Origin: Daphnia carinata
Taxonomy: Eukaryota; Arthropoda; Branchiopoda; Diplostraca; Daphniidae
Length of the DNA stretch: 64,000 nt
Assembly (NCBI RefSeq): GCF_022539665.2
Contig: NC_081333.1
Span: forward strand, 5,206,971-5,270,970
Reading direction: 5' to 3'
Shown here piece by piece: positions 23,914 to 35,100 of the stretch. Below the pieces are notes generated by a model. That model searched no databases. It was given only the letters and a program-made list of their open reading frames with translations, and was not told where the DNA came from. Position numbers and translations under genes: made by a program. Each line of letters opens with the position of its first letter. Positions within the stretch are counted from its first letter, which is position 1.

Positions 23914-26259
23914 GAAGTGCATCGGAAACAGAAGGCGGCCTTCGATGTCAAACGCCGCGATGCTAGTTTCCAACCAGATACGCTCGTCTTAGTCTATAAG
24001 CCGATACGCAAAGTGGGCCACGCCGAAAAGCTTTTCCACCGCTGGTTGGGACCCTACCGCGTGGTGAGACAGACCACTCCGGTGAACTACGAGGTTAGGT
24101 TACCCAATGGACGGAAAACGGACATAGTTCACGTCAGCCGGATGAAACCGTTCCACGCACCGGATGATAGTTGGGAAGAACAAGAGGAACCCCTCTCTGA
24201 AGCACCAGATACTACAGGTATATCTCCGCGGGGAATCCTGGATGGGTTGCTGGTGCCGAGCCCACCGAAAATCGGTACCCCGTCCGGGCCAGCGGAACCG
24301 GAACCGGCAGTCTTGGCCGAGACCGAGAGCCCCCTACCACCCGAAGACGACGGGGGCCGGAAAAATCAACGCCCACTACGCAACAGGCGGCCTCCGTTGC
24401 GCTACGGGCTAGCTCTGTTGGCCCAATTGTTCCTTCTGTTAACAGCGACCGGTGAACCGCCCGCTTCCGATCTAGTAGTCCGCGGTAGCGTCGCATTCCT
24501 CGAGAAGGGGCAAGTGGCCTTCAGCGAGTCCACCTGGACCATTGTGACCGAGTTGGCGACTAGACCCGCGCTATCTATGCTGGAACGTCTCGAATCCTGG
24601 CTGCGTGACTTAAAGCCTTATGTCGGGGAAGACAAATTCCAAATCATGACTCAGGAATACATCAAAGCCCGGAAGCAGCGAGCTGCGGACCGCCTATTGA
24701 AGACGAAGGAACGGCTCACCCCGATAGTGGTAGCTCCGACGCGCGCCCACCGTCGGGTGCGAGGGGTGATTGATGGAGGAGGCGACTTGTTAAAATGGAT
24801 GTTCGGCACCGCCACCGAGAAGGATGTGCTTCACCTTAGCCAGACCGTATCCCGGACGTTGGAGCAGAATAAGGAGATAGCCCATCTTGTGGAGCACCAG
24901 GCAACAGTGGTCAACGCCACCCTGTGGGAACTACAGTCACACGCGGAAATATTGCGTGGTTTGCTGACCGAAGACAATAATCTGTCTACTTCTCTCCGAC
25001 ATTTACAGGCCCAAGTTTTACGCACACAGGCTGCGGATGCAGAGAGGTGGGTGACATGGCTCGCGGTCGACCGAGCCTTTGAAACAGTGGAACAAGGCCT
25101 AACATGGTTGGAGGACTTTGCCACCGATGTGGAGGCAGGTTTGAGCGCCGTGGCTGGTGGACACCTTCCCGCCAGATTGTTCCCACCGAAGCAAGTCAAG
25201 ACAGTTTTGGAATCAATTCATCGACAACTGCCTCCTGGTTGGGACCTCATGACCGGTTCCGGGCTCGGGGATACCTGGACCTTGTACAGGGACGCTAAAG
25301 TGAGGTTAAGAGTAGCAGAGGGTGTCATCCGGATCCTCATAGACCTTCCCTTAGTGGATCGGAACCACCTGTTCCACCTGTATCGGATCGTCAATTTACC
25401 TGAAGCGATAGAAAACGGCAGAGCCGGCAGGCAATTGGAGCTACCGGAGACTCGCTCTAGCTCCCGACCTGCAGGTCTTCGTGGAATTGACACCAGGAGA
25501 GACCTCTCATTGTGGGGGCGAAGTTCCTATATGCCGCTTTTACACTGGATTGTTACGGAAGACTACAAGACCCTCTTGCGCTTTCGTACTTTGGAGAGAT
25601 GACACACGGGAGGTGGAGCGCTGGTGTCATCAGCAGCTAACAACTTGGGAGGGCTCTCGCACTGCGTACCTCGGACGACGACGTTGGATGGTTTCGGCTA
25701 CCAAGAGCCAAGAAATTGTCGTGTCATGTCCAACTGGGTTCTCGGGACCTCCTCGACAGACGCTAAAGTTGAACCCGGTAGATGTTTTCCAGCTGCCGCC
25801 AGCCTGTACCACGCATTCGGACGAGTGGATCTTCCCGGCGAGTGCGGAGGGAGGAACCACGCTCGAGGCGACGCCTGTAGACGCCCCCGACCTATATTCG
25901 CCGACAGCCCGGCCACGGAAGACAGAGATCACGGTAGCACCCGCACCACCTACACGGGACCCTACCGAGCTGTTCGTAGACCCCAAGACGCGTGAAGAGG
26001 CCCAGCGGAACTTGAAGGATCTGCTGCGGTCCAGGATTTGCTGCGGAGGATGGAGGAGACCCCGGTATCAGAATTCTCCGGTTACAATTGGTTCGCGTCC
26101 CTTATCAGCACGATCGTCCCGACGTTGGCGGTGGTCGCGTGGTTACACCTTCGGGTCCGGCAACTGGAGGCCCGTCTCGCCCAGCACGAGTCTTTGGAGG
26201 ATGCCGAACGTGACGAGTCGCCAGCGGTAGAAGGAGCAGTTGGGGGAGCTCCCTCATGA
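23914..26259 (+). pseudogene. Element B integrase tail and F-type env
   Basis: After the TAG the frame continues with the integrase tail (LVYKPIRKVGHAEKLFHRWLGPY, VNYEV). It then runs directly into env without a stop: hydrophobic segment LALLAQLFLLLTATG, STWTIVTELA, a basic site with Gly-rich peptide (RRVRGVIDGGGDLLKWMFG) and a long helical ectodomain. The frame breaks near 25470, resumes at 25481-26040 with a Cys-containing region, and breaks again. The last part (26038-26259) holds a membrane anchor (WFASLISTIVPTLAVVAW) and a charged tail. Layout matches errantivirus/baculovirus F-like envelopes. Disabled by two frameshifts. Confidence 0.75.
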
Positions 26260-26559
26260 GTGTATCGTACTTAACGCTCTTTACGCGTTTTCTTTTTTTT
26301 TTTGTCCCTTTCTTCTCTTCTTTTTCTTTTTTTCTTTGATTGGTGGTTGTTTTTTTTTTTGTTGTTTGTTTTCTCTTTTGTTTTATCTCGTTTGTGTTTT
26401 GTTTTTGTTTTTTTTGTGGGTTTTGGTTTCTTTTCCCCCGTAGCTATGCCTGTTCTGTTATCGTTTACTTGGTATCTGTAGCTGTTAGCCTGTCTGTTCT
26501 TGGTCGCGTCGGCCGCTCACGGTCCTACTCGGGACGAGTAGGGCTTGGAGAGGGGGATC
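26260..26559 (+). other. Element B 3' untranslated region, T-rich
   Basis: Contains long T/TTTG-rich runs (26290-26430) and ends in a purine-rich tract (26547-26559) before the LTR. No coding signal. Confidence 0.6.
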
Positions 26560-26807
26560 TGTCGCGACTATCGAACCGGACGCGCTCCAATTCCAGTCGT
26601 CCGCCTCACATCCGCCGGGATTTATCGTCGTTACATGAGATAGGTGTGACCGGACGGTCACCGGATACCATCCGGCGGGATTTGACCCATCGACTGTGTT
26701 GTGGGCGGCTGGTGGGCACAATTCTAGTTAGTCTTTTGGACACTGTGGTAGCGTGTAGACCTTGAATACACTCCTTGACTCTGAGCTTTTAAGGCGAGTA
26801 CGCGACA
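26560..26807 (+). repeat. Element B 3' LTR
   Basis: 248 bp, TGTCGCGACT...ACGCGACA, partner of 18986-19233 and followed by the target duplicate GTAT. Confidence 0.93.
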
Positions 26808-28265
26808 GTATCTACACAAAATGATTTAGAAGAATTAAACAGTCAAATACAACTTGTTTCTCGAGATCAAAGAGAAGTAATCCACATCATTGATAAACAA
26901 GCAACAATAGTGAATGAATCACTTTGGGAGTCCAGAACAAACGCAAAACTCATCAGAGAGCTGCAAGGCCAGTATTCCATACTGAACAATGCCATAACAC
27001 ACCCCATGGAGACGGAGGGGAACATAGGACAGATAATATTAAATCACTTCGAGTATTACATCCAACTAGATGAAACACTTGAAGCCATGAATCAAATCTT
27101 GCGGTGGCTACAACAATTTGCTGATAGTCTCGATATCGGTTTCAGTCTGTTAGCCAACGGGCATTTGGCGCCACAAATTGTCTCTCCAGCAAGATTTAAT
27201 AAAGTTATTAAAACGATAAACGAGCAATTACCAAGAGGATGGTTTATTTCCAGCGATGAGCTTTGGGTCGCCTACCGAGAATCAACGATAACCGTGGCGG
27301 CAATGGAAAACTCGTTTCGTCTCTTCATACATGTTCCTATCTTCGATCACGCTCAGCAGTATAAGCTCTTCGAAATTATCAACCTCCCGGCAGCTACAGA
27401 CAATGGAACGCATGGTGTCTTGTTTGGAAATCTACCAGAATACCTTGCTGTATCTGCTGATCTCGAAACGTATCTAGAATTGTCCAAAGAAGATGTTAAA
27501 GATTGCAACAAACTAGGAAGACCACTGTGTAAATTCCATACCGGCATCAGCAAGAGAACAGCCCGAAAGTCCTGCGCAATGGCCGTCTTTTTAAACGATT
27601 CGGCCCGAATCAACACACAACGTAAAAAGAAGTTCACAGACTGGCGTGGACCCTAAGTAGTTTACATGGGATCCAATCAATGGGTCTACTCAGCCACAAA
27701 GCCGCACGAGATTGTATTCTCATGTCCAGCAGGAGGAGAGCAGCCACCTTTGAAAACAACAACGTTACCAGCTGTAGGAATATTTGAAGTACCTCTGGGA
27801 TGCACCGCTCGAACAGAAGAATGGGTATTCCCAGCCAGCATGGAAGGAAGCGTAACGGCGCCAAAACTACAAACAGTTGTTCTACCATCAGTAAAAATCT
27901 TTGCACAAGATGTCCAAGAAGCTGGTGGCAAAAAGCACACTTTCGTTGAGCTCCCGACAGAAAATAGTTCGTCTGTAGACATCATTAGTCAGCTGCTCCA
28001 TCGTAACGCACAAGCAACATTGTCGTCCGAGATGACTGGAGAACAAATCCATAACTTAATCGTTGAAAAAGAAAAACAAAAAGAGTTTTACCTTACTCGT
28101 TATCCTTACGAGTTAGTGGCTTTTAACATCCTATTAGTGTGCGGAATAGTGTTCCTAGTGATTAAATACTACACACTTTATAAGCGTCTTGTTGCTCATG
28201 AGAGGTGCGACAACGCTCCACCCGGAGACGGCGGGAGAGATGTAATAGAAACCGAAAATCTTTAG
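26808..28265 (+). pseudogene. Element A env, part 2
   Basis: Continues the env of A on the far side of element B. A helical ectodomain (ATIVNESLWESRTNAKLIRE, then WLQQFADSLDIGFSLLANGH) matches the corresponding stretch in B. Next is a Cys-containing region (CNKLGRPLCKFHTGISKRTA), a TAA at 27654-27656, then the same frame again (27666 onward) with VFSCPAGG. A membrane anchor (FNILLVCGIVFLVIKYYT) and a short cytoplasmic tail end at 28265. It is a broken relict copy. Confidence 0.7.
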
Positions 28266-28435
28266 AAAAAAGAGGAAAAGAACATCAGTGTAGAACTAAA
28301 AAATCAAGTAAAGAAGACTACTTACCTGTAATAGAAGTCGTCCACCTAAGTGGGAATTGCTAATTGTAATTGTATTTTTTACGCTTGTATTGTTCCATAG
28401 TTCTAGCAAAATTCTTTTTTGATGAAAGCACGTTG

Positions 28436-28588
28436 ACCACGCTTCATCGTATGGTTGACTTCTACTGTAGTTGTCCCTTTACCTCTCTATAGCGACCGCG
28501 CTTTATCGTATGCTTGACTTTTACTATAGTCCTTCCTCTACCTTAATTAAGCGATCTCGCTCTTTCATGTGCTTTCTCATTACTATAG
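28436..28588. repeat. 59-bp imperfect tandem repeat in element A 3' UTR
   Basis: Units 28436-28494 and 28495-28553 share ACC[AG]CGCTT[CT]ATCGTATG[GC]TTGACTT. A third partial unit (28554-28588) is cut by the insertion of element C at CTATAG. Confidence 0.7.
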
Positions 28589-29314
28589 TGTAACGAAGCC
28601 GAATATATCTTACTTTAACTTTTCTCGCTTTTGCTTCAGTAGTAAATACAAGTCTGGGCACGACAATTGCAACACTATACGCAGTACAGCTGACCTAGAT
28701 GAACACCTGCAAGCTGATTCACGCAGACGATACGTCACCAATATCACACCATATTGAACGCGTCCTTTTGATTGGTTAACCGCGTGAAGCCTACAAGCTC
28801 CTCCCAATCACGCCACTTTGCAATATGCAAAGTTCCGTGGTTAACCCAGCATCTGAGGAAGATCAGACAAGTTGTTGCAGCCGTGCCGAGTAGTTGCCCT
28901 AAGTCATTTTTCCTTGCTTATTTGAGTAGTATTGTGCCTTAATTAATGTTTCAGTAACCAAACCTTTTGAGTAGAAAACTCGTTCTCGTCTTGAGTCTTC
29001 TCAGACGTTCTGTGCCAATTCTTGCGTTCCAAACTCTGTCTGTGTGGAAGCTGAATTCCAAGCTCGTCTTGTGTCATTTTATCTTCCATTCTTGCACTCG
29101 TGAGTTCACGGTAAGACCCTGTTTAATTGTTCCCTCTTTTAACTTGTTTTCTGAATGTTTCTTCTCGTCTTTTGTTCTCTTGTCTTTTTATTTCTTATGT
29201 CTTAGCTTATAATAAACACAGACGTCATTGTGGGTAAAACGCCTCGAGTTCGATTTACATTTATTGTCTTAATTTCGGTAAAGTCCATCTTCCCACACGG
29301 GAAGATGCTTTACA
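28589..29314 (+). repeat. Element C 5' LTR
   Basis: 726 bp, TGTAACGAAG...GATGCTTTACA, the same as 41581-42306 as far as I can read. AATAAA lies at 29211-29216. The 3' part carries an 11-nt arm hairpin (CATCTTCCCAC...GTGGGAAGATG-like) just before its end. Confidence 0.95.
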
Positions 29315-29317
29315 TTA

Positions 29318-29330
29318 TGGTGGCAGCGGT
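29318..29330 (+). promoter_or_regulatory. Element C primer-binding site, tRNA-Leu type
   Basis: TGGTGGCAGCGGT begins three bases after the LTR. It is complementary to the 3' end CCGCTGCCACCA of a tRNA-Leu such as Leu(AAG). The match covers about 13 nt and then diverges. Confidence 0.65.
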
Positions 29331-29348
29331 TTCTCGAACTCAACCACA

Positions 29349-31003
29349 ATGACTGATGATGTTATTTATGGCGGCCATAAGATACCTCGCACACCTGTAA
29401 GCACCCCCTTGTTCCCATAACGCCAGTGGTTCAAATAACCGACGAAACAGTTGCTAAGTTAATTGATTTTGAGAAACTACCAGGTCGTTCGTCGTCCACG
29501 TTAGATAAGTTTCAGGGCTGTAAAGCGTCAGAAGCAGACACTGAGGTCGTTACGAAATCTGCTTCCCCTGTTTTGAAACCTAAAGTGCAGACAGATAATA
29601 CTCAGTTACGTAAATTACGGTCGAATCCTGCTTATGAGGAAGTCGCTCCGTTCGTTAAACCCACCCATAAACAAACTGGTACACGTGCTAAGTCTACCGC
29701 CGCAGCCACTCAACGTCCACGATCGGTCTATGCTAAATTCTTTTCTCGTCTTGCTCCTCCAAAATCACCTACGAAAAGCGAATCAAAGGCTAGTCTCCTC
29801 TCGAGTACTCTTTTAAGCTTCTTTCAAAAGAAAAGCCCAGTGAATGGACGATCACCTCAACCTGAGTCTCCATCACCTATACCACGAGATCCAGAGCAAT
29901 CCATCCAAAGTATTTCCGACGCCGTCGAGTCCGATTCCATCCCTAATATTAGCACTCAAGTGTCTGAAGGAGAGGGTGTTGGACTTCCAGTCACACGACC
30001 CGAAAATTTGGAGCCAGCTGACCCAACTACTGAACGACTTCGGGCTGAGGAGCCGCCCCTTGGGCAAACCACATTTGCTGACAGACGTGGAGACGCCAAC
30101 AGTGTTCCTGAGATACCTAGCTGCGATTCAAGAAGTGAGGGCCAGCGGGAGGATAAAGCGGACAACGCGGAAGGCGGACCAACAGGCGACCGAGTTGACA
30201 ACGTCCTTTACGACGTATGCGAGGCAGTTTACGACGTTCCTGTTAGGACAAACGTACAGCATAGAGGAACTACAGACGTTCGTACCAGCCAAGGACAAGG
30301 CCCTCTTCGGCATTGTGCCGAAGGTGACAACGCAAGCAAGCGAGGAGGAGAGGCATTACGAGTTTCTCATCCTGAAAACATTCGAATTCTCGATCCACCT
30401 GGAGAAAACATTGTTAGAGTTCCAGCTGACTCTTCTCACGGCAATATTAAACCTACTCTCGTTCCTGAGGAAGCTTCAATCAATCACCTGCTTGGAACCA
30501 CTGTTACCCGAACTGATACTGCTCGAGACCAGATTGACCCACTTCCGGAGAGTGGCAAGACCGTGCAACAAGCAGCTGTCGGCCATCATCAAAAACGTAC
30601 TCACCGCGACTGCCAAACAGTTGAAACAGTTGCTATCGTCCATTCGGGAAAATCAGGAAGAGCTGGAGATCAACCCAACTTGTCCGACATCATCACAGCA
30701 GACAGACAAGCGCCAAACAGAACGACTACGATTCAAAAACCGTCGATACAACTGACCGACAATAAAGTAAGCGAATCCCGGTCAGTTTCGAGCCGCATTC
30801 CGGGCATCACGCAAACTCACCATCGCGAAGCTCCAAACTCCCCTGTAACTTTTTTTACCGACAATATGGCTTACTCTTATTCCCCTATCAAGGCAGCTAC
30901 AGTTAATGATTTGAATGATATGCAAAACAACCAGCATACCTTTTCACGTCTACAACTTCTCCCTCCTTTTTCCGGAAGTCCAATTTCTCGTTTTGACTCT
31001 TGA
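29349..31003 (+). CDS. Element C gag, N-terminal low-complexity region
   Basis: An ATG at 29349 opens a short frame (MTDDVIYGGHKIPRTP...) that stops at 29418-29420. The longer gag frame, offset by -1, overlaps it around GTTCCCA and stays open to a TGA at 31001-31003. The translated region is rich in Ser, Pro, Thr and Glu (for example PQPESPSPIPRDPEQ) and looks disordered. It gains no recognisable fold until just before the TGA, where the capsid-type sequence begins (the frame resumes with LESFESIIDGAGWS). Element C is otherwise intact, so the two frame interruptions may be recent damage or recoding sites. Within it another frame is also open (29844-30755). Confidence 0.55.
29844..30755 (+). 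CDS. Overprinted ORF inside gag, helical protein of unknown function
   Basis: A true ATG at 29844 opens 303 codons in the frame one base on from the gag frame. The product is Leu-rich and predicted helical (TYSIEELQTFVPAKDKALFG, LKTFEFSIHLEKTLLEFQL, LKQLLSSIRENQEELEI), in contrast to the disordered gag frame over the same bases. It has no Cys clusters, signal peptide or catalytic motif that I recognise. A chance open run this long from one start has a probability of about 5 in 10 million under equal base use, a rough figure. It may be an accessory protein of the element. Alternatively it is the older gene, and the gag frame here is the novelty. Confidence 0.55.
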   Translation: MDDHLNLSLHHLYHEIQSNPSKVFPTPSSPIPSLILALKCLKERVLDFQSHDPKIWSQLTQLLNDFGLRSRPLGKPHLLTDVETPTVFLRYLAAIQEVRASGRIKRTTRKADQQATELTTSFTTYARQFTTFLLGQTYSIEELQTFVPAKDKALFGIVPKVTTQASEEERHYEFLILKTFEFSIHLEKTLLEFQLTLLTAILNLLSFLRKLQSITCLEPLLPELILLETRLTHFRRVARPCNKQLSAIIKNVLTATAKQLKQLLSSIRENQEELEINPTCPTSSQQTDKRQTERLRFKNRRYN

Positions 31004-32143
31004 CTGGAATCTTTTGAAAGTATAATTGATGGGGCAGGATGGTCTGAAGGGAAAATTATTCAAATGATGCGTGCAAAATTTACAGATAAAGCTTTTTCTG
31101 TCATACAAACCTTAATTAAAAATCATCCATACGACTATGGTTCCATTAAAACGGCTTTGCTCGATCACTTCCACGGAGACGAAAATGTTGATGTGTACAT
31201 TAAGAAATTCAATAAAGCTAAACGTAAACCTGGAGAAAAAATTGTTGACTATGCTCATCGTTTACAGGAAATTTTTAAAAAGGCATATCCTGATGGGTAT
31301 ATGGAAAAATCCTTCGCCGTTATCCTCATGCAGAAATTTATCGAAGGATTAGATTCAAAATTACAAGCTAAAGTCAGATATAAGGAATTTAAAGATTATA
31401 ACGAACTCGTGGCAGCAACACGCGTCTATGCTGTTCGGTTGGAAGCTCTAGAAACAGACCGCGAGAAGTATGAATTTGTTAGGGCAATTGACGAGTCATT
31501 TAACAACAAAAATTCGGAATTAAAAGAACTTAAGCAAATGTTACTTGACCAGAAAGAAATTGTAAGCAGTGCCGTTGCTAATATTCGCCAAAGCCATAAG
31601 CAAGGGGATAATCCAAAGTCGGATAAAGATGAGATCAAGGAGGTTATTCACGAACTCACACAGGCTGTAAGACAACTCCAGCAAGATAGGAAAGATTATT
31701 CTTCTGCTACACCAGGAACTCCTTATAGGAAACAAGTTTCATTTCAATCGATTAACCCTGATCAAGGCAGGAACTGGAGGCCTCCCCAGCAACGCCCCAA
31801 TGATAATTATAATAATAACAATTATAATCTTAATCCTTACCAACACCAACCTCCTCGATTTCCAAACAGACAAACGCAAGCTGCGCCCCCTTTCTCAAGG
31901 CCACCTAACCATAATAATAGTGACAGGTCTGATCAGCAGATAATAACTTGTAAATTTTGTGGTTACCGCGGTCACACTCAGTTCAACTGTCGTCAATTCC
32001 AGCGTCACAGTCTGGAACAAGCCCAGCCTCCAGTCTGCTACTCCTGCCGAGAAATTGGGCATAAGTCTAATAATTGTCCGAAATATAGGAATTCACAAAG
32101 ACCTAATATTCCAGGGCCCCCTCAACATCAGGGAAACCAGTAA
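31004..32143 (+). CDS. Element C gag, capsid and nucleocapsid
   Basis: Same frame as the N-terminal gag, resuming directly after the TGA. It holds a Ty3/Gypsy capsid-like domain (FHGDENVDVYIKKFNKAKRK, YAHRLQEIFKKAYPDGYMEK, KFIEGLDSKLQAKVRYKEF), a coiled coil, an Asn/Pro/Gln-rich linker, and two CCHC-type knuckles (CKFCGYRGHTQFNC, CYSCREIGHKSNNC) at the C-terminus. The first ATG after the stop is at 31064, so separate initiation is possible. The stop is at 32141-32143, just after the slippery heptamer at 32131. Confidence 0.85.
   Translation: MESFESIIDGAGWSEGKIIQMMRAKFTDKAFSVIQTLIKNHPYDYGSIKTALLDHFHGDENVDVYIKKFNKAKRKPGEKIVDYAHRLQEIFKKAYPDGYMEKSFAVILMQKFIEGLDSKLQAKVRYKEFKDYNELVAATRVYAVRLEALETDREKYEFVRAIDESFNNKNSELKELKQMLLDQKEIVSSAVANIRQSHKQGDNPKSDKDEIKEVIHELTQAVRQLQQDRKDYSSATPGTPYRKQVSFQSINPDQGRNWRPPQQRPNDNYNNNNYNLNPYQHQPPRFPNRQTQAAPPFSRPPNHNNSDRSDQQIITCKFCGYRGHTQFNCRQFQRHSLEQAQPPVCYSCREIGHKSNNCPKYRNSQRPNIPGPPQHQGNQ
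32131..32137 (+). promoter_or_regulatory. Candidate -1 frameshift site GGGAAAC
   Basis: In the gag frame it reads G-GGA-AAC, the X-XXY-YYZ pattern, followed by CAG and the gag stop TAA. The pol frame is -1 relative to gag and is open across this point, so a slip here joins gag to protease. Confidence 0.7.
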
Positions 32144-35100
32144 CTATCAACTGTAGCTTCGGGTCAGTTGATAACGAGCCTCAGATTAAACCCCGACAAG
32201 TCGCAAAATTAACCACTATTACGAATGAATCAACCCCTAGAATTCCATTAAAAATATTCCAGATTCCGTTACAAGCATTATTTGATACAGGCGCGTCTAA
32301 AAGTATTATCCACGAGAGGTTGTTTAATAAGTTACCCCCTAGAGGTCAGGTGATCTGCAGTCAACTTGATTTCGATTTATATGATGTAGGGGAGAAGAAA
32401 TTACATACGCTGGGAGGAGTTATTTTACCCGTACGATACGGAGAAACAGTTTTTGAACAAGAATTTATTGTAACTAATGGTGTTTCTGAGGACTGTATCC
32501 TTGGATGGGATGCAATCCAGAAGCACGGATTTCGGCTTGACGGAGAAGCCAGAAGCATTTACCTAGCGAGGGATGAGCAGGGATCAGCCATCTCTGAGGT
32601 ACCCGACATGGCGGTTACTACCGTCAAAAAGACGACGCTATTTCGTCAGACGTCGACAGTAATTGCAGCGGAAATGAAAGATTCATTTCCGTATGTCCCA
32701 CGAAATACAGCATTTATATTTACCCCAGCACAAGATTTGCCAGCAGGCATTTATATCGAAGAATTTATCGGAAATGTATCGGAAGATGGAACTTATAAAA
32801 TTTTGGTCGAGAATCATTCACTACATCAAATCAAAATTCATAGGAACACTAAATTAGGCGTAATTGAAATAATTAAACATTGTATCGGAAAAATTTCGTT
32901 AGCGAAATTAGAAGATAATCCTAAACCAGTAATTGAGCCAATTTTACTCACAGAAGTAGATTCAGAATTTCAAGAACCGCTTTCAAAATTATTACTCGAC
33001 TTTCACGACTTGTTTGCGTCCAAAGATTCGGAATTAGGAAACACCAACCTTATAAAACATACGATTGATACACAAGGACGAGGCCCCATTCGACAACGCC
33101 CATACAGAGTAACAAATAACCAAAGGAAATTATTAGATGATAAAATTCAAGAAATGCTTGATGCAGATGTAATCCGATATTCGCATTCCCCATGGGCTTC
33201 ACCCGTGGTTTTAGTAGAAAAGAAAGGTGGTGAACAAAGATTTTGTGTTGATTATAGAAAATTGAATAGCATTACGAAAAAAGATTCATTCCCTATGCCT
33301 AGAATAGACGAAACATTGGACAAATTATATGGGAAGAAATTTTTCACAACTCTTGATTTAGCTTCAGGCTATTGGCAAATTCAAATTGACGATCCAGCTA
33401 TTGAAAAAACAGCGTTTGTGGTAGAAAACAACCTCTACGAATTTAAACGTATGGCATTTGGTTTGTGCAATGCACCGGCCACATTCCAACGGCTAATGAA
33501 CTACGTACTGAGAGACGTCTTGGGGCGTAAAACATTAGTTTATTTGGATGACGTTATCATCTTTTCGGACACTTTCGACGATCATTTACGTGATATTCGA
33601 GAAATTTTTGAATTATTACGAGATGCTAATCTGAAATTGAAACTCAAGAAATGCCAGTTTATTAAACGCTCAGTAAATTATCTAGGTCACGTAATATCGA
33701 CCGATGGTATTAAACCGGATCCGAGCAAAATTGACAAAATAGTCAATTATAAAACATCGACTTCAGTCGACGAAATCAGATCGTTTCTCGGATTAGCTGG
33801 ATATTACAGAAGATTTATTAAAGATTTTGGATCAATTGCCAAACCGTTAACTCGATTAACGCATAAAGATCTTAGCAGAAAGCCTTTTTATTGGGGACCT
33901 GAGGAACAAGTTGCTTTCGAGAAATTGCGCAATTCTCTAGTAACGCCACCAGTTCTTGCTTACCCCAATTTCAATGAAAAATTTATTCTTTTCACCGATG
34001 CCTGCGACTACGGTATTGGAGCAGTGCTATCCCAAATTCAAAATGGCCAGGAACATCCCATAGCCTATTCCAGTAGACAGTTGACAAAAGCAGAATCGAA
34101 TTATAGTACGACAGAAAAGGAAGCCTTAGCAGTCGTAGATGCCATTAAGCATTTTAGGCATTACCTATTAGATAAACCCTTTGAAATTATTAGTGACCAC
34201 CGTCCCTTGCAATGGCTTAAAGAACAGAAAGATAATAATGGTAGATTAGGGAGATGGGCTATACTATTGGCCGCAACGAATTATGAATTGAAATATAGGC
34301 CAGGACGTGTTCACCAAAACGCAGATTGCCTGTCCCGCTTAAAAATAGCTAGTATCCAAACAGTGAGCAATATTACCTTAATTTGTGAAAAACAGTTGAA
34401 CGACGAGCTTTGCATAGCCATTCGTAATTATTTGGATAACGGAGAACTTGATCAAGCTTTTCTTCAATCTAAACCAGATTGGGTGAAAGAAATTGAGTAT
34501 TTTGAAGTTATTGATGGAACACTTTACCGGCACGTGCTGCCATCTACCGATAGCAAAAGAAACGAAACTAACCATCAGTTAGTCTTGCCTGCATCGTTAC
34601 GCCATCTAGTGCTCAAAGAACTACATGACGCACCGATGGGTGGGCATTTAGCTTTTTATAAAACCTATTTGAAAATAAAGAATCATTATTATTGGCCGAA
34701 TATGAGAAAGGAAATTAAAGAATACTGTCAAGCTTGTGAGGTGTGCATTGCCAACACTTCTTCTCCATACAAAGCATTGTTGCATCCTCATGAAATAGCA
34801 AAGGCCCCTTTCCAGGTCATTGGAATGGATTTTTTGGGTCCTATTACGCCGGCTTCACCTAATGGAAATAATTATATTTTAGTTATTACCGATTATTTTA
34901 GCCGGTGGGTAGAAGCTATTGCGTTAAAAGATCAAACAGCGCAGACGACAGCAGATTGTGTATATAAAACAATTATAGTTAGACATGGTATGCCTAAAGC
35001 CATCCTTTCCGATCGTGGAACTAATTTCACGTCCAAATTATTCCGTTACTTCTGTAAGAAATTAAAAATTGATCAAAAGTTAACAACTGCTTACAATCCA

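Larger units (their letters stand above)
18986..26807 (+). mobile_element. Element B: complete Gypsy with env, inserted in env of element A
   Basis: Two 248-bp LTRs (18986-19233 and 26560-26807) begin TGTCG and end GCGACA, and differ at only a few positions. The 4-bp duplication GTAT is at 18982-18985 and 26808-26811. A polypurine tract (GGAGAGGGGGATC) lies just before the right LTR. The internal order is gag, protease, RT, RNase H, integrase, env. It is GC-richer than its surroundings. The low LTR divergence implies a fairly recent insertion, later than that of A. Confidence 0.93.

Noticed and set aside
26240-26443. Open frame of Phe/Leu/Val residues before the right LTR of element B
   Set aside because: It is a translation of T-rich 3' UTR low-complexity DNA; hydrophobicity is a by-product.
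28967-29212. 81-codon ORF inside the LTR of element C (also 41959-42204)
   Set aside because: Present twice only because it lies in the LTR; composition follows the T-rich U3/R region and no motif is seen.
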